NCBI GenBank assembly: GCA_964473465.1
Contig: CAYYPE010000003.1
Location: 62,001-126,000, forward strand
Source of the DNA: CALHRB01 sp964473465
GTDB lineage: Bacteria > Bacteroidota > Ignavibacteria > Kapaibacteriales > UBA2268
Direction: 5' to 3'
Length of the DNA: 64,000 nucleotides
The position numbers and the translations under genes are program-made. Each line of letters begins with the position of its first letter. Positions within the stretch are counted from its first letter, which is position 1. The notes under the pieces were generated by a model. That model was given only the letters and a program-made list of their open reading frames with translations. It was not told the origin of the DNA and searched no databases. Below, one piece after another: positions 28,077 through 37,745 of this stretch.

Positions 28077-28098
28077 TTTGATACTCAAAAATTAATAA

Positions 28099-28154
28099 AA
28101 ATCAGATTAATTAACCAAAAATTCAATAAAATGTTACATTTTAGCATCTGATTT
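28099..28154. repeat. Nested inverted repeat between nuoN and the BNR gene
   Basis: AAATCAGAT (28099-28107) is repeated inverted as ATCTGATTT (28146-28154). Between them lies a near-perfect palindrome, AAAATGT-T-ACATTTT (28128-28142). It lies just downstream of the nuoN stop and upstream of the BNR gene, both on the minus strand. It could slow or end nuo transcription or form a regulatory dyad. There is no clean T tract, so it is not called as a terminator. Confidence 0.4.
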
Positions 28155-28161
28155 CAAATTG

Positions 28162-29637
28162 TCAATTAAAAAACTTTTCAGTCAAATTAACAATAATTTG
28201 CGGGAAAACACCAAAAAGTAAAATTCCTATTGCTGAGATAGCTAAAGTTATTTTAGCCAATCCAGTATCAGATTCAGGCTCTTTCGATAAAGGTTCCTTG
28301 AAATACATTTGCAAAATTAATCCAATATAAAAATACATTGAAATAATAGAAGCAATAACTGCAATAACTGTCAACCACAGAAGGTCGGCTTTCACTGCGG
28401 CAACAAAAAGGTAATATTTTCCAAAAAAGCCTGCAAACGGTGGAATTCCTGCCAGAGATAGCATAAACATAGCCATTACGGCTGCTAAGAAAGGATGTGA
28501 ACTTCGAAGTCCTGAGTATTCTTCAAAAGTAATGAAATTATCGGTCTGTCGCTCTAAAACTGATACAACAATGAAAGCTCCAATTTGCATAAATATATAT
28601 GCTGTTGAATAGAACATAATTCCGCTCCAGCCATCCTGATTATTCGAGGCTATACCCATTAGTAAATATCCAGCATGGGCAACTGATGAATATGCAAGCA
28701 TTCTTTTAACATTCTTTTGGACGAGAGCACTAATATTTCCGATGATCATTGTAAATGCAGACAGAATAGCTAATATTAGCTTGAAATTTGTATTCAGGAG
28801 GGTAGATACCTCGTTGAAACTGTGCTGGGGTAAAAATCCTTTATCTATTATGATAAATCCGACTAATGCAGCAGCTTTCCCTGCTGTGCTTAAAAATGCC
28901 GAAACAACAGTAGGTGATCCATCATAAACATCGGGAGCCCATTGATGAAAAGGAAATATCGCAACTTTGAAACATAAACCAACAATTAGTAAAGCAAGAC
29001 CAATTTTCAGGTATAAATCAATTGCTTGACCTGTTTGAATTTTTGATGATATTATCGAAATGTCAATACTGCCGGTTGCACCGTAAATCATAGCTATTCC
29101 ATAAATCAGGAAACCTGTTGAAAAAGCTCCCAGTAGAAAGTATTTAATTGATGCTTCAACTGACTTTTGATTTGTCCTGAAAAAACCGGCAAGAATATAA
29201 AATGGTATTGACATTGTCTCAATACCAATGAAAAGAATTAATAAATTATTGGAATGAGCTATAAGAATCATTCCAGAAATGGAAGCCAAAATCAAAGAGT
29301 AATATTCTTTATATTCTCCATATTCTCTATTCAGGTAATTTCTGGAAGCTAAAATAACTAAAACGCCCGCTAAACAAAATAAAATGTCAAAATATGATGA
29401 AAATCCTCCAAACAAAAGCATGTTTTTACTGACTGTTATGCTTCTATCCATGTTCTGAATTGCCTCAATTGGCAAAGTTAATGTATAAATTGCTAAAATG
29501 CTCGTTATAAGCAGACCTGATAAAGTCAGAATGAATACAGTTGTTTTATTTTTTGTTATTCCGTCAACAACGGGAATGAATACCGAGAAAAAAAGTATCG
29601 AAATTAAAGGTGAAGCAAAAATATATTCCATTATCAA
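28162..29637 (-). CDS. nuoN: NADH-quinone oxidoreductase subunit N
   Basis: The 491-residue protein is an antiporter-like membrane subunit of complex I with about 14 hydrophobic helices. Conserved pieces include the channel Glu region FIGIETMSIPFYILAGF, the broken-helix lysine segment around FPFHQWAPDVYDGSPT, and NVKRMLAYSSVAHAGYLLMG. It helps pump protons coupled to quinone reduction. It is the last gene of a nuoL-nuoM-nuoN run with gaps of 24-25 bases. nuoK and the earlier subunits are not upstream, so the complex is encoded at more than one locus. Confidence 0.95.
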   Translation of the reverse strand: MIMEYIFASPLISILFFSVFIPVVDGITKNKTTVFILTLSGLLITSILAIYTLTLPIEAIQNMDRSITVSKNMLLFGGFSSYFDILFCLAGVLVILASRNYLNREYGEYKEYYSLILASISGMILIAHSNNLLILFIGIETMSIPFYILAGFFRTNQKSVEASIKYFLLGAFSTGFLIYGIAMIYGATGSIDISIISSKIQTGQAIDLYLKIGLALLIVGLCFKVAIFPFHQWAPDVYDGSPTVVSAFLSTAGKAAALVGFIIIDKGFLPQHSFNEVSTLLNTNFKLILAILSAFTMIIGNISALVQKNVKRMLAYSSVAHAGYLLMGIASNNQDGWSGIMFYSTAYIFMQIGAFIVVSVLERQTDNFITFEEYSGLRSSHPFLAAVMAMFMLSLAGIPPFAGFFGKYYLFVAAVKADLLWLTVIAVIASIISMYFYIGLILQMYFKEPLSKEPESDTGLAKITLAISAIGILLFGVFPQIIVNLTEKFFN

Positions 29638-29661
29638 GATCCGAAAATTATTAATGTTAAC

Positions 29662-31236
29662 TCAATATTTTTTATTTATGTTATCCAATTTTAAAACATA
29701 AGGCTTTCCGCCGAATTTCTTTTCGTGAAGTTTGTTAACCAATGCTTTGGTTGATTTATCCGAGACTTTAAGAAAGGTCTGAGGATAAACACCAATCCAC
29801 ACAATGAAAATAACAACAGGTATCAATGTTATCCATTCTCTTCTGTTTATGTCTTTGAGGTTAAGATTATGTGGATTATTTATGGTTCCAAACATAACCT
29901 TTTGAAACATTGTAAGTAGATATACTGCAGCGAATATGACTCCGGTCGCCGCAAAAATTGTGTAAGTCCAGGAATTCAGGAACGGAGATTTAAATGCCCC
30001 CAGCAAAGTAAGATATTCTCCAACAAACCCATTTAAACCGGGCAAACCAACAGATGCCAACAAAGCTATTGCAAAAAATACAGTGAAGGCAGGCATAACT
30101 TTTGCAATCCCTCCAAATTCCTCAATTTCTCTTGTATGTCTCCTCTCATAAAGCATGCCTACGCAAAGGAATAGCATACCTGTTGATAACCCATGATTGA
30201 CCATTTGAATAATAGCACCCTGTATTCCTTCGGAAGTCATCGAAAAAATTCCTAACACTACAAAACCAAGGTGACTGACAGAACTATAAGCCACAAGACG
30301 TTTCACATCATTTTGCACCATAGACATCCATGCACCATAGATAATTCCAATGACTGATAGGAAAGCTATGAGCGGGGCATATTCAAATGAAGCAAGTGGG
30401 AAAAGTTCCAAGTTAAATCTGATTAGACCGTAAGTCCCCATTTTGAGCAGAACACCAGCTAAAATTACAGATCCGGGAGTTGGTGCTTCGGTGTGAGCAT
30501 CTGGCAACCATGTATGAAATGGGAATAAGGGAACCTTGATACAAAAAGATAATGCAAAAGCTAAAAACATCCATTTTTGAATGTCAATAGGTATCTGGTT
30601 AAAAGTTATGGCTTCCTTAATAGCGATGAAATTAGTTGTAAAACCTGAATCGGTTCTCAATATTTCACTGCCAACATAGAAACCAAGCCACACCACAGCG
30701 ACCAGCATAAATAATGAACCAACAACAGTGAAAAGGAAGAATTTAACAGTAGCATATAATTTATCCTTTCCACCCCATATTCCAATAATGAAATACATCG
30801 GGATTAGGATTAATTCCCAAAAAATGTAAAATAAAAACAGATCAAGAGACACGAAAACACCAGTCATAGCAAACTGCAACATCAGAATCATAACATAGTA
30901 TTCTTTGTCTCTTTTCTCGATTGCCGAAAACGAAGATAAAATCGTTATTGGTGAGATGAAAGTAGTCAACATAACCAGCAACATTGACATTCCGTCGAGT
31001 CCAATTCTGAATCCTGCATCAAACTGAGGTATCCAGACCGCTTCGAAATATAACTGAAATCCGGGATTTTCGGAATCGAAGCTAAGGAACAATAAAACAG
31101 AAACAATAAATGTTGCTATCGAAAATGCAAGAGCTGTTGACTTTAGAGCAAGTTTGTTTTTTTTATTAAAGAAAAGAAGTAATACCGACCCAAGTAATGG
31201 TAAAAATAGAACAATGAAAAAATAAACCATAACCAT
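29662..31236 (-). CDS. nuoM: NADH-quinone oxidoreductase subunit M
   Basis: The 524-residue protein has the NuoM/antiporter features DLFLFYIFWELILIPMYF (the channel Glu), PLFPFHTWLPDAHTEAPT and DVKRLVAYSSVSHLGFVVLG. About 14 membrane helices are visible. It forms one of the three proton channels in the membrane arm of complex I. It lies between nuoL and nuoN. The C-terminal 25 residues are Lys-rich and cytoplasmic. A second Met at residue 3 is an equally good start. Confidence 0.95.
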   Translation of the reverse strand: MVMVYFFIVLFLPLLGSVLLLFFNKKNKLALKSTALAFSIATFIVSVLLFLSFDSENPGFQLYFEAVWIPQFDAGFRIGLDGMSMLLVMLTTFISPITILSSFSAIEKRDKEYYVMILMLQFAMTGVFVSLDLFLFYIFWELILIPMYFIIGIWGGKDKLYATVKFFLFTVVGSLFMLVAVVWLGFYVGSEILRTDSGFTTNFIAIKEAITFNQIPIDIQKWMFLAFALSFCIKVPLFPFHTWLPDAHTEAPTPGSVILAGVLLKMGTYGLIRFNLELFPLASFEYAPLIAFLSVIGIIYGAWMSMVQNDVKRLVAYSSVSHLGFVVLGIFSMTSEGIQGAIIQMVNHGLSTGMLFLCVGMLYERRHTREIEEFGGIAKVMPAFTVFFAIALLASVGLPGLNGFVGEYLTLLGAFKSPFLNSWTYTIFAATGVIFAAVYLLTMFQKVMFGTINNPHNLNLKDINRREWITLIPVVIFIVWIGVYPQTFLKVSDKSTKALVNKLHEKKFGGKPYVLKLDNINKKY

Positions 31237-31261
31237 CTAATTACAATTTTACAATTCTAAT

Positions 31262-33250
31262 TTAACTTGAAAATATAATTACAGCGATAATGACAATAAT
31301 TCCAGCCATCATCAAAAGAGCATAATTTTGAGCAATACCTGTCTGGATTTTCCTGACATAATTTCCAATATCCTGAGTTAATGCACCAAGACCATTAACA
31401 ATACCATCAATAATTTTAACATCAAATACCTGCCAGAAGAAGCTTTTTGCAGCCAGCATTAATGGATCGACGATAGCTGCGAAATAGAATTCATCTAATT
31501 TATATTTATTCAGCAATAAATTGAAAGCTCTTTTGTTGTTAGTTGCTAATTTACGTGGCACAGTCCAAAGCTCATCCTTTTTATAAAAATTAAGAGCCAA
31601 CCTGATAGCAAAAAGTGCGACTGCAACCGAAATTAACATCAAAATATATTCTTCAATATGAATTTTGTGACCAATTTCCACATGTGCAGAAGACTTATAA
31701 ATGATGGATTGTGCAGTCATAAAAACAGGTTCAAGCCAGTTTTCGAGCATATTAGGATGGGGACTGAACCAAAAACCCAGAGCATAAGGAATTCCTACAA
31801 ATCCACCTACAGCAGATAAAACTGCCAATATCTGCAAAGGTATTGTCATGGTTTTAGGTGCTTCGTGTGGGTGAATATGATGATGGTCAAATCTTTCCTT
31901 ACCGTGAAATACCAATGTAAGCAACCTGAACATATAGAATGCTGTGAAAAATGCTGCAGTAACTCCAACTAACCATAAAGCCCAGTGTCCTTTGCTAAAA
32001 GCATACCATAGAATTTCATCCTTCGAAAAGAAGCCACTGAAAAATGGAATGCCGGATATTGCAAGAGTAGCAACTAAAAAAGTTTTATAAGTCGTAGGCA
32101 TATATGCTTTCAGATTCCCCATCTTTTTAATATTTTGCTCTTCGTGAAGTCCGTGAATGATAGCACCAGCTCCTAAAAATAATAACCCTTTGAAGAAGGC
32201 ATGAGTCATTACATGAAATACTCCAGCAGAGAAAGCCCCAACACCAAGAGCTACGAACATAAACCCTAGTTGACTGACTGTAGAATAAGCAAGAACCTTT
32301 TTTATATCATTCTGAACTAATCCAATAGTTGCAGCAAAAAAAGCAGTCAGAAGACCAACAATAGCAACAACAGTCATACTAACCGGAGATAATGCAAAAA
32401 GAACAGAAGTCCTTGCTACCAAAAAAACTCCTGCTGTAACCATTGTTGCGGCATGGATTAGAGCGGAAACGGGTGTTGGTCCTGCCATGGCATCAGGAAG
32501 CCAGACAGCAAGTGGTATTTGAGCTGATTTTCCTGTACATCCCAAGAAAAGAAGCAAGGTGGTTGCTGTCATTATTCCTGTATTAAAATAAGTTGAATAG
32601 GAACCTGCGGCTAACTCAATAACGGTTTGATATTCTAAAGTATTAAATGTTACATAAATTATGAACATTGCTATAATGAAACCGAAATCGCCAATTCGAT
32701 TGACTATAAATGCCTTGTTTCCTGCATCTCCTGTCCATGTAATTCTTGTACCTTCAAATTTGCGGTCGTACCAAAATCCTATCAAAAGGTAAGAACACAA
32801 CCCTACACCTTCCCATCCTAAAAATGTAAGCAGGAAATTACTTGATAGCACAAGATTGAGCATCATAAAAATGAAGAGATTCAGATAGGCAAAAAAGCGT
32901 GCAAAACTTCTGTCCTTATGCATGTAACCAATAGAATAAACATGTATAAGAAATCCGACCCCAGTAACAATCAATGAAAAAAGAACCGAAAGCTGGTCCA
33001 CCTGATAAGAAATATTAACATTAAAGCTTCCTGCACTTATCCATGTGTATAATGGAACAATAACCGGGTCTTCAATGTGCTGGTTAAGAAGAGAATAAAA
33101 AAGAATGCAAGATAGTATAAAAGAAATTCCTACTGCTGCACTTGCAATTGAACCTATCAGAGTTTCATTCTTAAGTTTTTTTCCAAACAATCCTGTAATA
33201 AGAAAGCCAATAAATGGTATTAAAGGTATAAAAATTACCAAATCATACAT
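31262..33250 (-). CDS. nuoL: NADH-quinone oxidoreductase subunit L
   Basis: The protein has the NuoL core: FLGWEGVGLCSYLLIGFW (channel Glu), IPLAVWLPDAMAGPTPVSALIHAATMV split by the conserved Pro-rich turn, and DIKKVLAYSTVSQLGFM. A long C-terminal region ends in the lateral helix and a last membrane anchor (LLMMAGIIVIIAVIIF). I place the start at the ATG at 33250, where the first membrane helix begins (MYDLVIFIPLIPF). The open frame extends to 33316, but the extra 22 residues are basic and unlike NuoL. The distal proton channel and the coupling helix are its role in complex I. Confidence 0.95.
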   Translation of the reverse strand: MYDLVIFIPLIPFIGFLITGLFGKKLKNETLIGSIASAAVGISFILSCILFYSLLNQHIEDPVIVPLYTWISAGSFNVNISYQVDQLSVLFSLIVTGVGFLIHVYSIGYMHKDRSFARFFAYLNLFIFMMLNLVLSSNFLLTFLGWEGVGLCSYLLIGFWYDRKFEGTRITWTGDAGNKAFIVNRIGDFGFIIAMFIIYVTFNTLEYQTVIELAAGSYSTYFNTGIMTATTLLLFLGCTGKSAQIPLAVWLPDAMAGPTPVSALIHAATMVTAGVFLVARTSVLFALSPVSMTVVAIVGLLTAFFAATIGLVQNDIKKVLAYSTVSQLGFMFVALGVGAFSAGVFHVMTHAFFKGLLFLGAGAIIHGLHEEQNIKKMGNLKAYMPTTYKTFLVATLAISGIPFFSGFFSKDEILWYAFSKGHWALWLVGVTAAFFTAFYMFRLLTLVFHGKERFDHHHIHPHEAPKTMTIPLQILAVLSAVGGFVGIPYALGFWFSPHPNMLENWLEPVFMTAQSIIYKSSAHVEIGHKIHIEEYILMLISVAVALFAIRLALNFYKKDELWTVPRKLATNNKRAFNLLLNKYKLDEFYFAAIVDPLMLAAKSFFWQVFDVKIIDGIVNGLGALTQDIGNYVRKIQTGIAQNYALLMMAGIIVIIAVIIFSS

Positions 33251-33413
33251 AATCAAAAACTCTATCTTAAATTCTGATAAAAATCTAAACTTTAAAATTA
33301 CAAAAGACTTTTTCACAAAACAACGAAAAAAGTCAAAAGATGTAAAATGACAGAAAAAATATTAACTTTTTAAAATATTTTTAGTTTTTTTTAGTTAAAA
33401 AAGTTTGAAAACT

Positions 33414-33758
33414 ATGTCAATAAGAAAATTATTGAAAATCACGATGACATTCTTGAAAAAAATGGATAAAATAATTTTAAACAATACTGAAACATATGAT
33501 GAACCCATAGTTGGGGTTATTGACGGTATTGATATATCGGCTAAAGTTATTTTATTTAATGATGATGTTCATTCTTTCGATGAAGTAATTGAGCAATTAA
33601 TAAAAGCTATTAATTGCAGTTACGATCGGGCTGAATCGCTTGCCTTTGAAGTTCATAACAAAGGAAAAGCCTGTGTTTACGATGGTGATCTGAATGAATG
33701 TTTGCGAGTTAGTGCTATTCTTGAGGAGATTGCCCTTCATACTCAGATTGAGTATTGA
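33414..33758 (+). CDS. clpS: ATP-dependent Clp protease adaptor ClpS
   Basis: The C-terminal 80 residues match ClpS: a VILFNDDVHSFDEVIEQL strand-turn-helix, a helix containing AESLAFEVHNKGKACVY with the conserved His, and a closing helix. ClpS delivers N-degron substrates to ClpA/ClpC; the NDD turn and the His are part of the N-terminal residue pocket. This Asp-Val-His form is the Bacteroidota type. Starts at 33405 (TTG), 33414, 33444 and 33462 are in frame; the domain itself begins after 33462, so the shorter starts are also reasonable. The 3' end overlaps the convergent acidic gene by 44 bases. Confidence 0.85.
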   Translation: MSIRKLLKITMTFLKKMDKIILNNTETYDEPIVGVIDGIDISAKVILFNDDVHSFDEVIEQLIKAINCSYDRAESLAFEVHNKGKACVYDGDLNECLRVSAILEEIALHTQIEY

Positions 33759-34338
33759 TTTCATTTGTATCATAATCGAAGGAGATATTTATTCTCTCGC
33801 CGCAGATACAAATTACCTGAATACCTTTAATATTTTCATTCTCATCTTTTTTTATCAAAACAGTCGCCCTATGCTTGTTATGACCGGTTGTTTTTGATGG
33901 GTCATCATGTATTTGAATCTTTTCAGATGAAGGTTTTAATAATTCCGAAGGAACTAATGATGAGTTAGAATATGCTTTTGGTAATTTTGTTTCGTATTTT
34001 AGCTCAAGAAAATCCTTAAAATTCTTTTGTCTGAATTCTTCCTCAGTAGTAATGATACTGTTTTTTTCATAAAACAAATCATTAAAATTGTCTGTATCCT
34101 GAAAGTTTCTGGAATCATCAAATAAGGATTTTAATCTATCTATGATTTTTTCATTGCTGTTTGTATCAGCTTCCTCTTCAAGATTTTCATTATCAATGAT
34201 ATAATTTAAATTGTCATACTTATTAAATTTATGATTATTATCGTGTTCCTCTTCATCATAATTAATATTAGAAAACTGAATATTATCAATACCTTCGTAA
34301 AAGATATATTCATCTGGAGTTCTTGCTTTTTTTCTCAT
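33715..34338 (-). CDS. Acidic protein of unknown function, tail-to-tail with clpS
   Basis: I do not recognise this 207-residue protein. It begins with a basic head (MRKKARTPDEYIFYEG) and continues with about 130 residues very rich in Asn, Asp and Glu that look disordered. It ends with a short ordered-looking region: THNKHRATVLIKK, then GIQVICICGERINISFDYD, which reads as two or three beta strands with a Cys-x-Cys-Gly. There is no signal peptide or membrane segment. The C-terminal coding sequence overlaps the 3' end of clpS by 44 bases on the other strand. A scaffold or adaptor role is possible, but nothing here proves it. Confidence 0.6.
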   Translation of the reverse strand: MRKKARTPDEYIFYEGIDNIQFSNINYDEEEHDNNHKFNKYDNLNYIIDNENLEEEADTNSNEKIIDRLKSLFDDSRNFQDTDNFNDLFYEKNSIITTEEEFRQKNFKDFLELKYETKLPKAYSNSSLVPSELLKPSSEKIQIHDDPSKTTGHNKHRATVLIKKDENENIKGIQVICICGERINISFDYDTNEINTQSEYEGQSPQE

Positions 34339-34459
34339 TTTAAATAATTAATTATAGCTAAGAATATATTACAGAAAGAATTATCGTCAATCAGTAATAT
34401 TTCCTTAAAATCTCAGATAGAAATTTATGTAATTTCGATGTTTTTAAGCCTTTTTTTGT

Positions 34460-34467
34460 TATTTTTG
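34460..34467 (+). promoter_or_regulatory. Candidate -7 promoter element for the first large T9SS gene
   Basis: TATTTTTG matches TAnnTTTG and is 31 bases before the ATG at 34499. No convincing TTTG is seen 19-21 bases upstream. The element sits in a very T-rich stretch, so chance is possible. Confidence 0.35.
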
Positions 34468-34498
34468 AGTGTTTTTAAAATAATATGAGAGCATTAAA

Positions 34499-37400
34499 AT
34501 GGAAAAGAAAACAACTCTTTTTTTTATTATTGTTATATATTTTTTGGTTTCGAACTTAGACTTGATGGGGCAGCCATGGATTAACCCTAATCATTTGACT
34601 AATCCTGCAAAATTTGAAGTCTTACAAAATGATTTTAATAATTATTGGTCTGATAAAATACCAACTAAGGCTAAAGGCTGGAAACAATTTAAAAGACTTG
34701 AATATTTTCTTGAACAGAGGTTGTTCCCCGAAGGGAATATTCCCCCTCTTACCCGGATTATTGAAAATTATGAAAGACTTAATGAAAATCTCAAAGCTGA
34801 CCAGATTTTACAAACAAAAGCTGATTGGAAACCATTAGGACCTAACAGGATGCCACAAAAACATACTCAGATTGCTCCTTCCGGACTTGGCAGAATGAAC
34901 TGTGTAGCCTTCGATCCATTAAATCCAAACATAATATGGGCTGGTGCTGCTTTTGGAGGAGTATGGAAATCTAATAACGGAGGGGTTACATGGCAAACCT
35001 TTCCTTTTACTGAGTTTCTTTCGATTGGTATTTCAGACATTGCTGTGGCACCCTCTAATCCGAGTATAATATATGCAGCAACTGGCGATGCCAATGCAGC
35101 TGGAGTGATGGGACAAAACTTTGGTTTCAGTATAGGTGTAATAAAAACAACTGACGGAGGTAACACATGGTTTCGAACCGGACTTATCGCAAATTTGAAT
35201 AACTTTGTTCTTATTAATAGAGTTTTAGTAAATCCTACGAACCCAAACGCAGTTGTTATTGCTTCAAATGCTGGAGTATATGCCTCCACAAACGGTGGTC
35301 AGAACTGGACAGTATTAACTAATGAATACTGTAGGGATTTGGAATTCAAACCAAATGATTTTTCAACATTTTATGGGGCATTCATAACTCCACCCAATAC
35401 TTATACTATTAAAAAATATAGCACAGCTACTAATACATGGGATAAAGTTCTTGAATTTGCGGATGTATCGAGAATTGCACTTACTGTTTCCAAAGCAAAT
35501 CCAAATTATGTTTATGCAGTGGCAGCAGCTATGGACGGGGGATTTCATTCTTTCTGGCTGTCAACAAATAGTGGAAGCAACTGGGCTAATCCATCAAACA
35601 GGAGTAATGCACCAAATATATTGAGCTTTGAAGATGATGGAAAATCTCCCGGTGGGCAGGGGTTCTATGATTTATGCATAGCTGCTTCAAATAAGAATAT
35701 GAATGAAATATATATTGGCGGAATTAATATATGGAAATCAACTGATGGCGGCGTCCAATGGAAACTCCTGACGAGTTGGAGAGATAATAGAATCAACCCA
35801 TGGGTTCATGCTGACCATCATTTTCTTGGATTTGACTATAATAACATTCTTTATTCTTGCAATGATGGAGGTATTCAATATTCAACTAATGAAGGAATTC
35901 ATTGGACAGATATAAGTAATGGTCTTGAAGTGACTCAATTTTATAAAATTAACAGTTCTGCAACAAATCCGAATATATTAATTGGGGGCACTCAGGACAA
36001 CGGGACTCATATTTATAGTGATGCAGTATGGAAAAATGTTCAGGGTGGTGATGGAATGAGTTGCCTGATTGACTATTCAGATCCAAAATATATGTATGCC
36101 TCGCTTTATTATGGTGAGTTCACCAAATCAACGAATGGAGGTTTATCCTTCAGCACAATGCTCGATTCAAATATCAGTAAAGAAAAAGGAGCATGGGTAT
36201 CTCCTTTGGTCTTACATCCCACAGACCCCAAAATTTTATTTGCAGGTTTGCAAAACATCTGGAAATCAACAGACAGAGGGCAAACGTGGAATAAAATATC
36301 TAATTTTGTTGGTGGAAATTTCAGAACATTGGCTGTTGCTCCATCGAACCCGAATGTAATTTATGCCGGTGCATTCAATCAAATGTTCAGAACGACCAAC
36401 GGCGGAACTTTATGGACTGAAGTATTTCGCGCACCTGTTGCCATAACCGGAATTGCTGTTGATCCACTTTCGCCGATGCGTTTCTGGTTAACATTCTCAG
36501 GGTATAATAAGGATTATAAAGTATATGAAATTGAAGGGACTCAACAGACAAACATTGGAGATTCACTTCCCAATGTGCCTGTTAATTGTATTATATATCA
36601 GAAAAATTCTCCAGGCAGAATGTATATAGGAACTGACATTGGTGTTTTTGTAAGAGATAATTTAAAACCATTCTGGATTCCTTTTAATGATGGACTTCCT
36701 AATGTCATAATTAATGATCTGGAGATTCCACCGGGAAGTGGTTTATTAAGGGCTGGAACTTATGGTAGGGGTCTATGGCAGACCAAAATAATTGACTGCA
36801 ATATTCCTGCCCCTGAAATTACAGTCAAAGGAAGCAAATCTATTTGTGAGGGTGATTCTGTTTTGCTTGAATGCTCCGGAAATTATAGTGCGTATCGTTG
36901 GTCAAATGGTGAAACAACAAAAAGTATCTGGGTGAAATCACCGGGCACATATTATGTTTTTGTTACAGATAAAAATGAATGCTCTGCAAGATCAACTGAT
37001 GTTATAATAGAAATGTTTCCAGCACCTGAAATAATTTTAAGAGCAACTCCATCGGATAATGCTTGTGAAGGCGATAATGTTGAAATTTCTGGAATTCAGA
37101 TTATTTACACTTCAATTAAATGGTCAACAGGTGAAACTTCAAGAAGAATCACAATTACAAAACCGGGTAGATACTCTGTTACAGCCACCACAAGCCAAAA
37201 TTGTCAAAGAACTGCATTCATTGACATAAAAATGAAACCAGCTCCAGAAAAACCAAGCATCACTCAATCAGATAATATTCTTATATCAAGTGATGCATTT
37301 GCTTATCAATGGTATCTCGATGGAAATATAATACCTCTGGCAAGAAGCAAAACATATACACCCAAAAAAGAGGGGTACTATCAGGTTGAAATCACAAATG

Positions 37401-37720
37401 AAGAAGGTTGCAAAAATATTTCCGACAAATATTTTTATAAAATGACTACAGTCGAAGAAAGCTTACATATTCCATCATATTTATTTTATCCAAATCCAAC
37501 AGAGAAATTGATATTTCTTAATAAAGAATTTCTACAAGGGCAGGATTTTATTCTAAAAATATTTAACCAAACGGGGCAAAAGGTTTATGAGGAACAATAT
37601 TCAGCGTTACAAGAAAATGATTTAAGAATTGATCTTGGTTTTCTGAACCCTGGAGTCTTTATAGTTCAGATTGTAATTGCCGATAAAAGCTATGTTGACA
37701 AACTACTGATAAACAAGTAG
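34499..37720 (+). CDS. Large secreted sortilin/BNR-propeller protein with Ig-like repeats and T9SS domain (copy 1)
   Basis: The 1073 residues begin with a signal peptide (MEKKTTLFFIIVIYFLVSN), then a conserved WKQFKRLEYFLEQR block. Residues 110-760 hold many BNR blades with cores such as WKSNNGGVTW, KTTDGGNTW and KSTDRGQTW, as in Vps10/sortilin-type propellers. Two Ig-like units follow, each opening with CEGDSVLLECSG or CEGDNVEISG and containing WSNGETTKS or WSTGETSRR. The C-terminal 85 residues are a T9SS sorting domain (FLFYPNPTEKLIF, FNQTGQKVYE, LNPGVFIVQI). It should be exported and placed on the cell surface. The next gene encodes a collinear paralogue. The ligand or enzymatic activity is unknown. 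Confidence 0.85.
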   Translation: MEKKTTLFFIIVIYFLVSNLDLMGQPWINPNHLTNPAKFEVLQNDFNNYWSDKIPTKAKGWKQFKRLEYFLEQRLFPEGNIPPLTRIIENYERLNENLKADQILQTKADWKPLGPNRMPQKHTQIAPSGLGRMNCVAFDPLNPNIIWAGAAFGGVWKSNNGGVTWQTFPFTEFLSIGISDIAVAPSNPSIIYAATGDANAAGVMGQNFGFSIGVIKTTDGGNTWFRTGLIANLNNFVLINRVLVNPTNPNAVVIASNAGVYASTNGGQNWTVLTNEYCRDLEFKPNDFSTFYGAFITPPNTYTIKKYSTATNTWDKVLEFADVSRIALTVSKANPNYVYAVAAAMDGGFHSFWLSTNSGSNWANPSNRSNAPNILSFEDDGKSPGGQGFYDLCIAASNKNMNEIYIGGINIWKSTDGGVQWKLLTSWRDNRINPWVHADHHFLGFDYNNILYSCNDGGIQYSTNEGIHWTDISNGLEVTQFYKINSSATNPNILIGGTQDNGTHIYSDAVWKNVQGGDGMSCLIDYSDPKYMYASLYYGEFTKSTNGGLSFSTMLDSNISKEKGAWVSPLVLHPTDPKILFAGLQNIWKSTDRGQTWNKISNFVGGNFRTLAVAPSNPNVIYAGAFNQMFRTTNGGTLWTEVFRAPVAITGIAVDPLSPMRFWLTFSGYNKDYKVYEIEGTQQTNIGDSLPNVPVNCIIYQKNSPGRMYIGTDIGVFVRDNLKPFWIPFNDGLPNVIINDLEIPPGSGLLRAGTYGRGLWQTKIIDCNIPAPEITVKGSKSICEGDSVLLECSGNYSAYRWSNGETTKSIWVKSPGTYYVFVTDKNECSARSTDVIIEMFPAPEIILRATPSDNACEGDNVEISGIQIIYTSIKWSTGETSRRITITKPGRYSVTATTSQNCQRTAFIDIKMKPAPEKPSITQSDNILISSDAFAYQWYLDGNIIPLARSKTYTPKKEGYYQVEITNEEGCKNISDKYFYKMTTVEESLHIPSYLFYPNPTEKLIFLNKEFLQGQDFILKIFNQTGQKVYEEQYSALQENDLRIDLGFLNPGVFIVQIVIADKSYVDKLLINK

Positions 37721-37745
37721 ACCCAACATTTGTTGACTTTAAGTG

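Noticed and set aside
23175..28088. CRISPR array or tandem DNA repeats in the repeat-protein genes
   Set aside because: The repeats are at the protein level and degenerate; no exact DNA repeat with regular spacers was seen here or elsewhere in the window.
34867..35289. 140-residue open frame antisense to the first large T9SS gene
   Set aside because: Shadow of BNR repeat coding sequence with no independent start signal.
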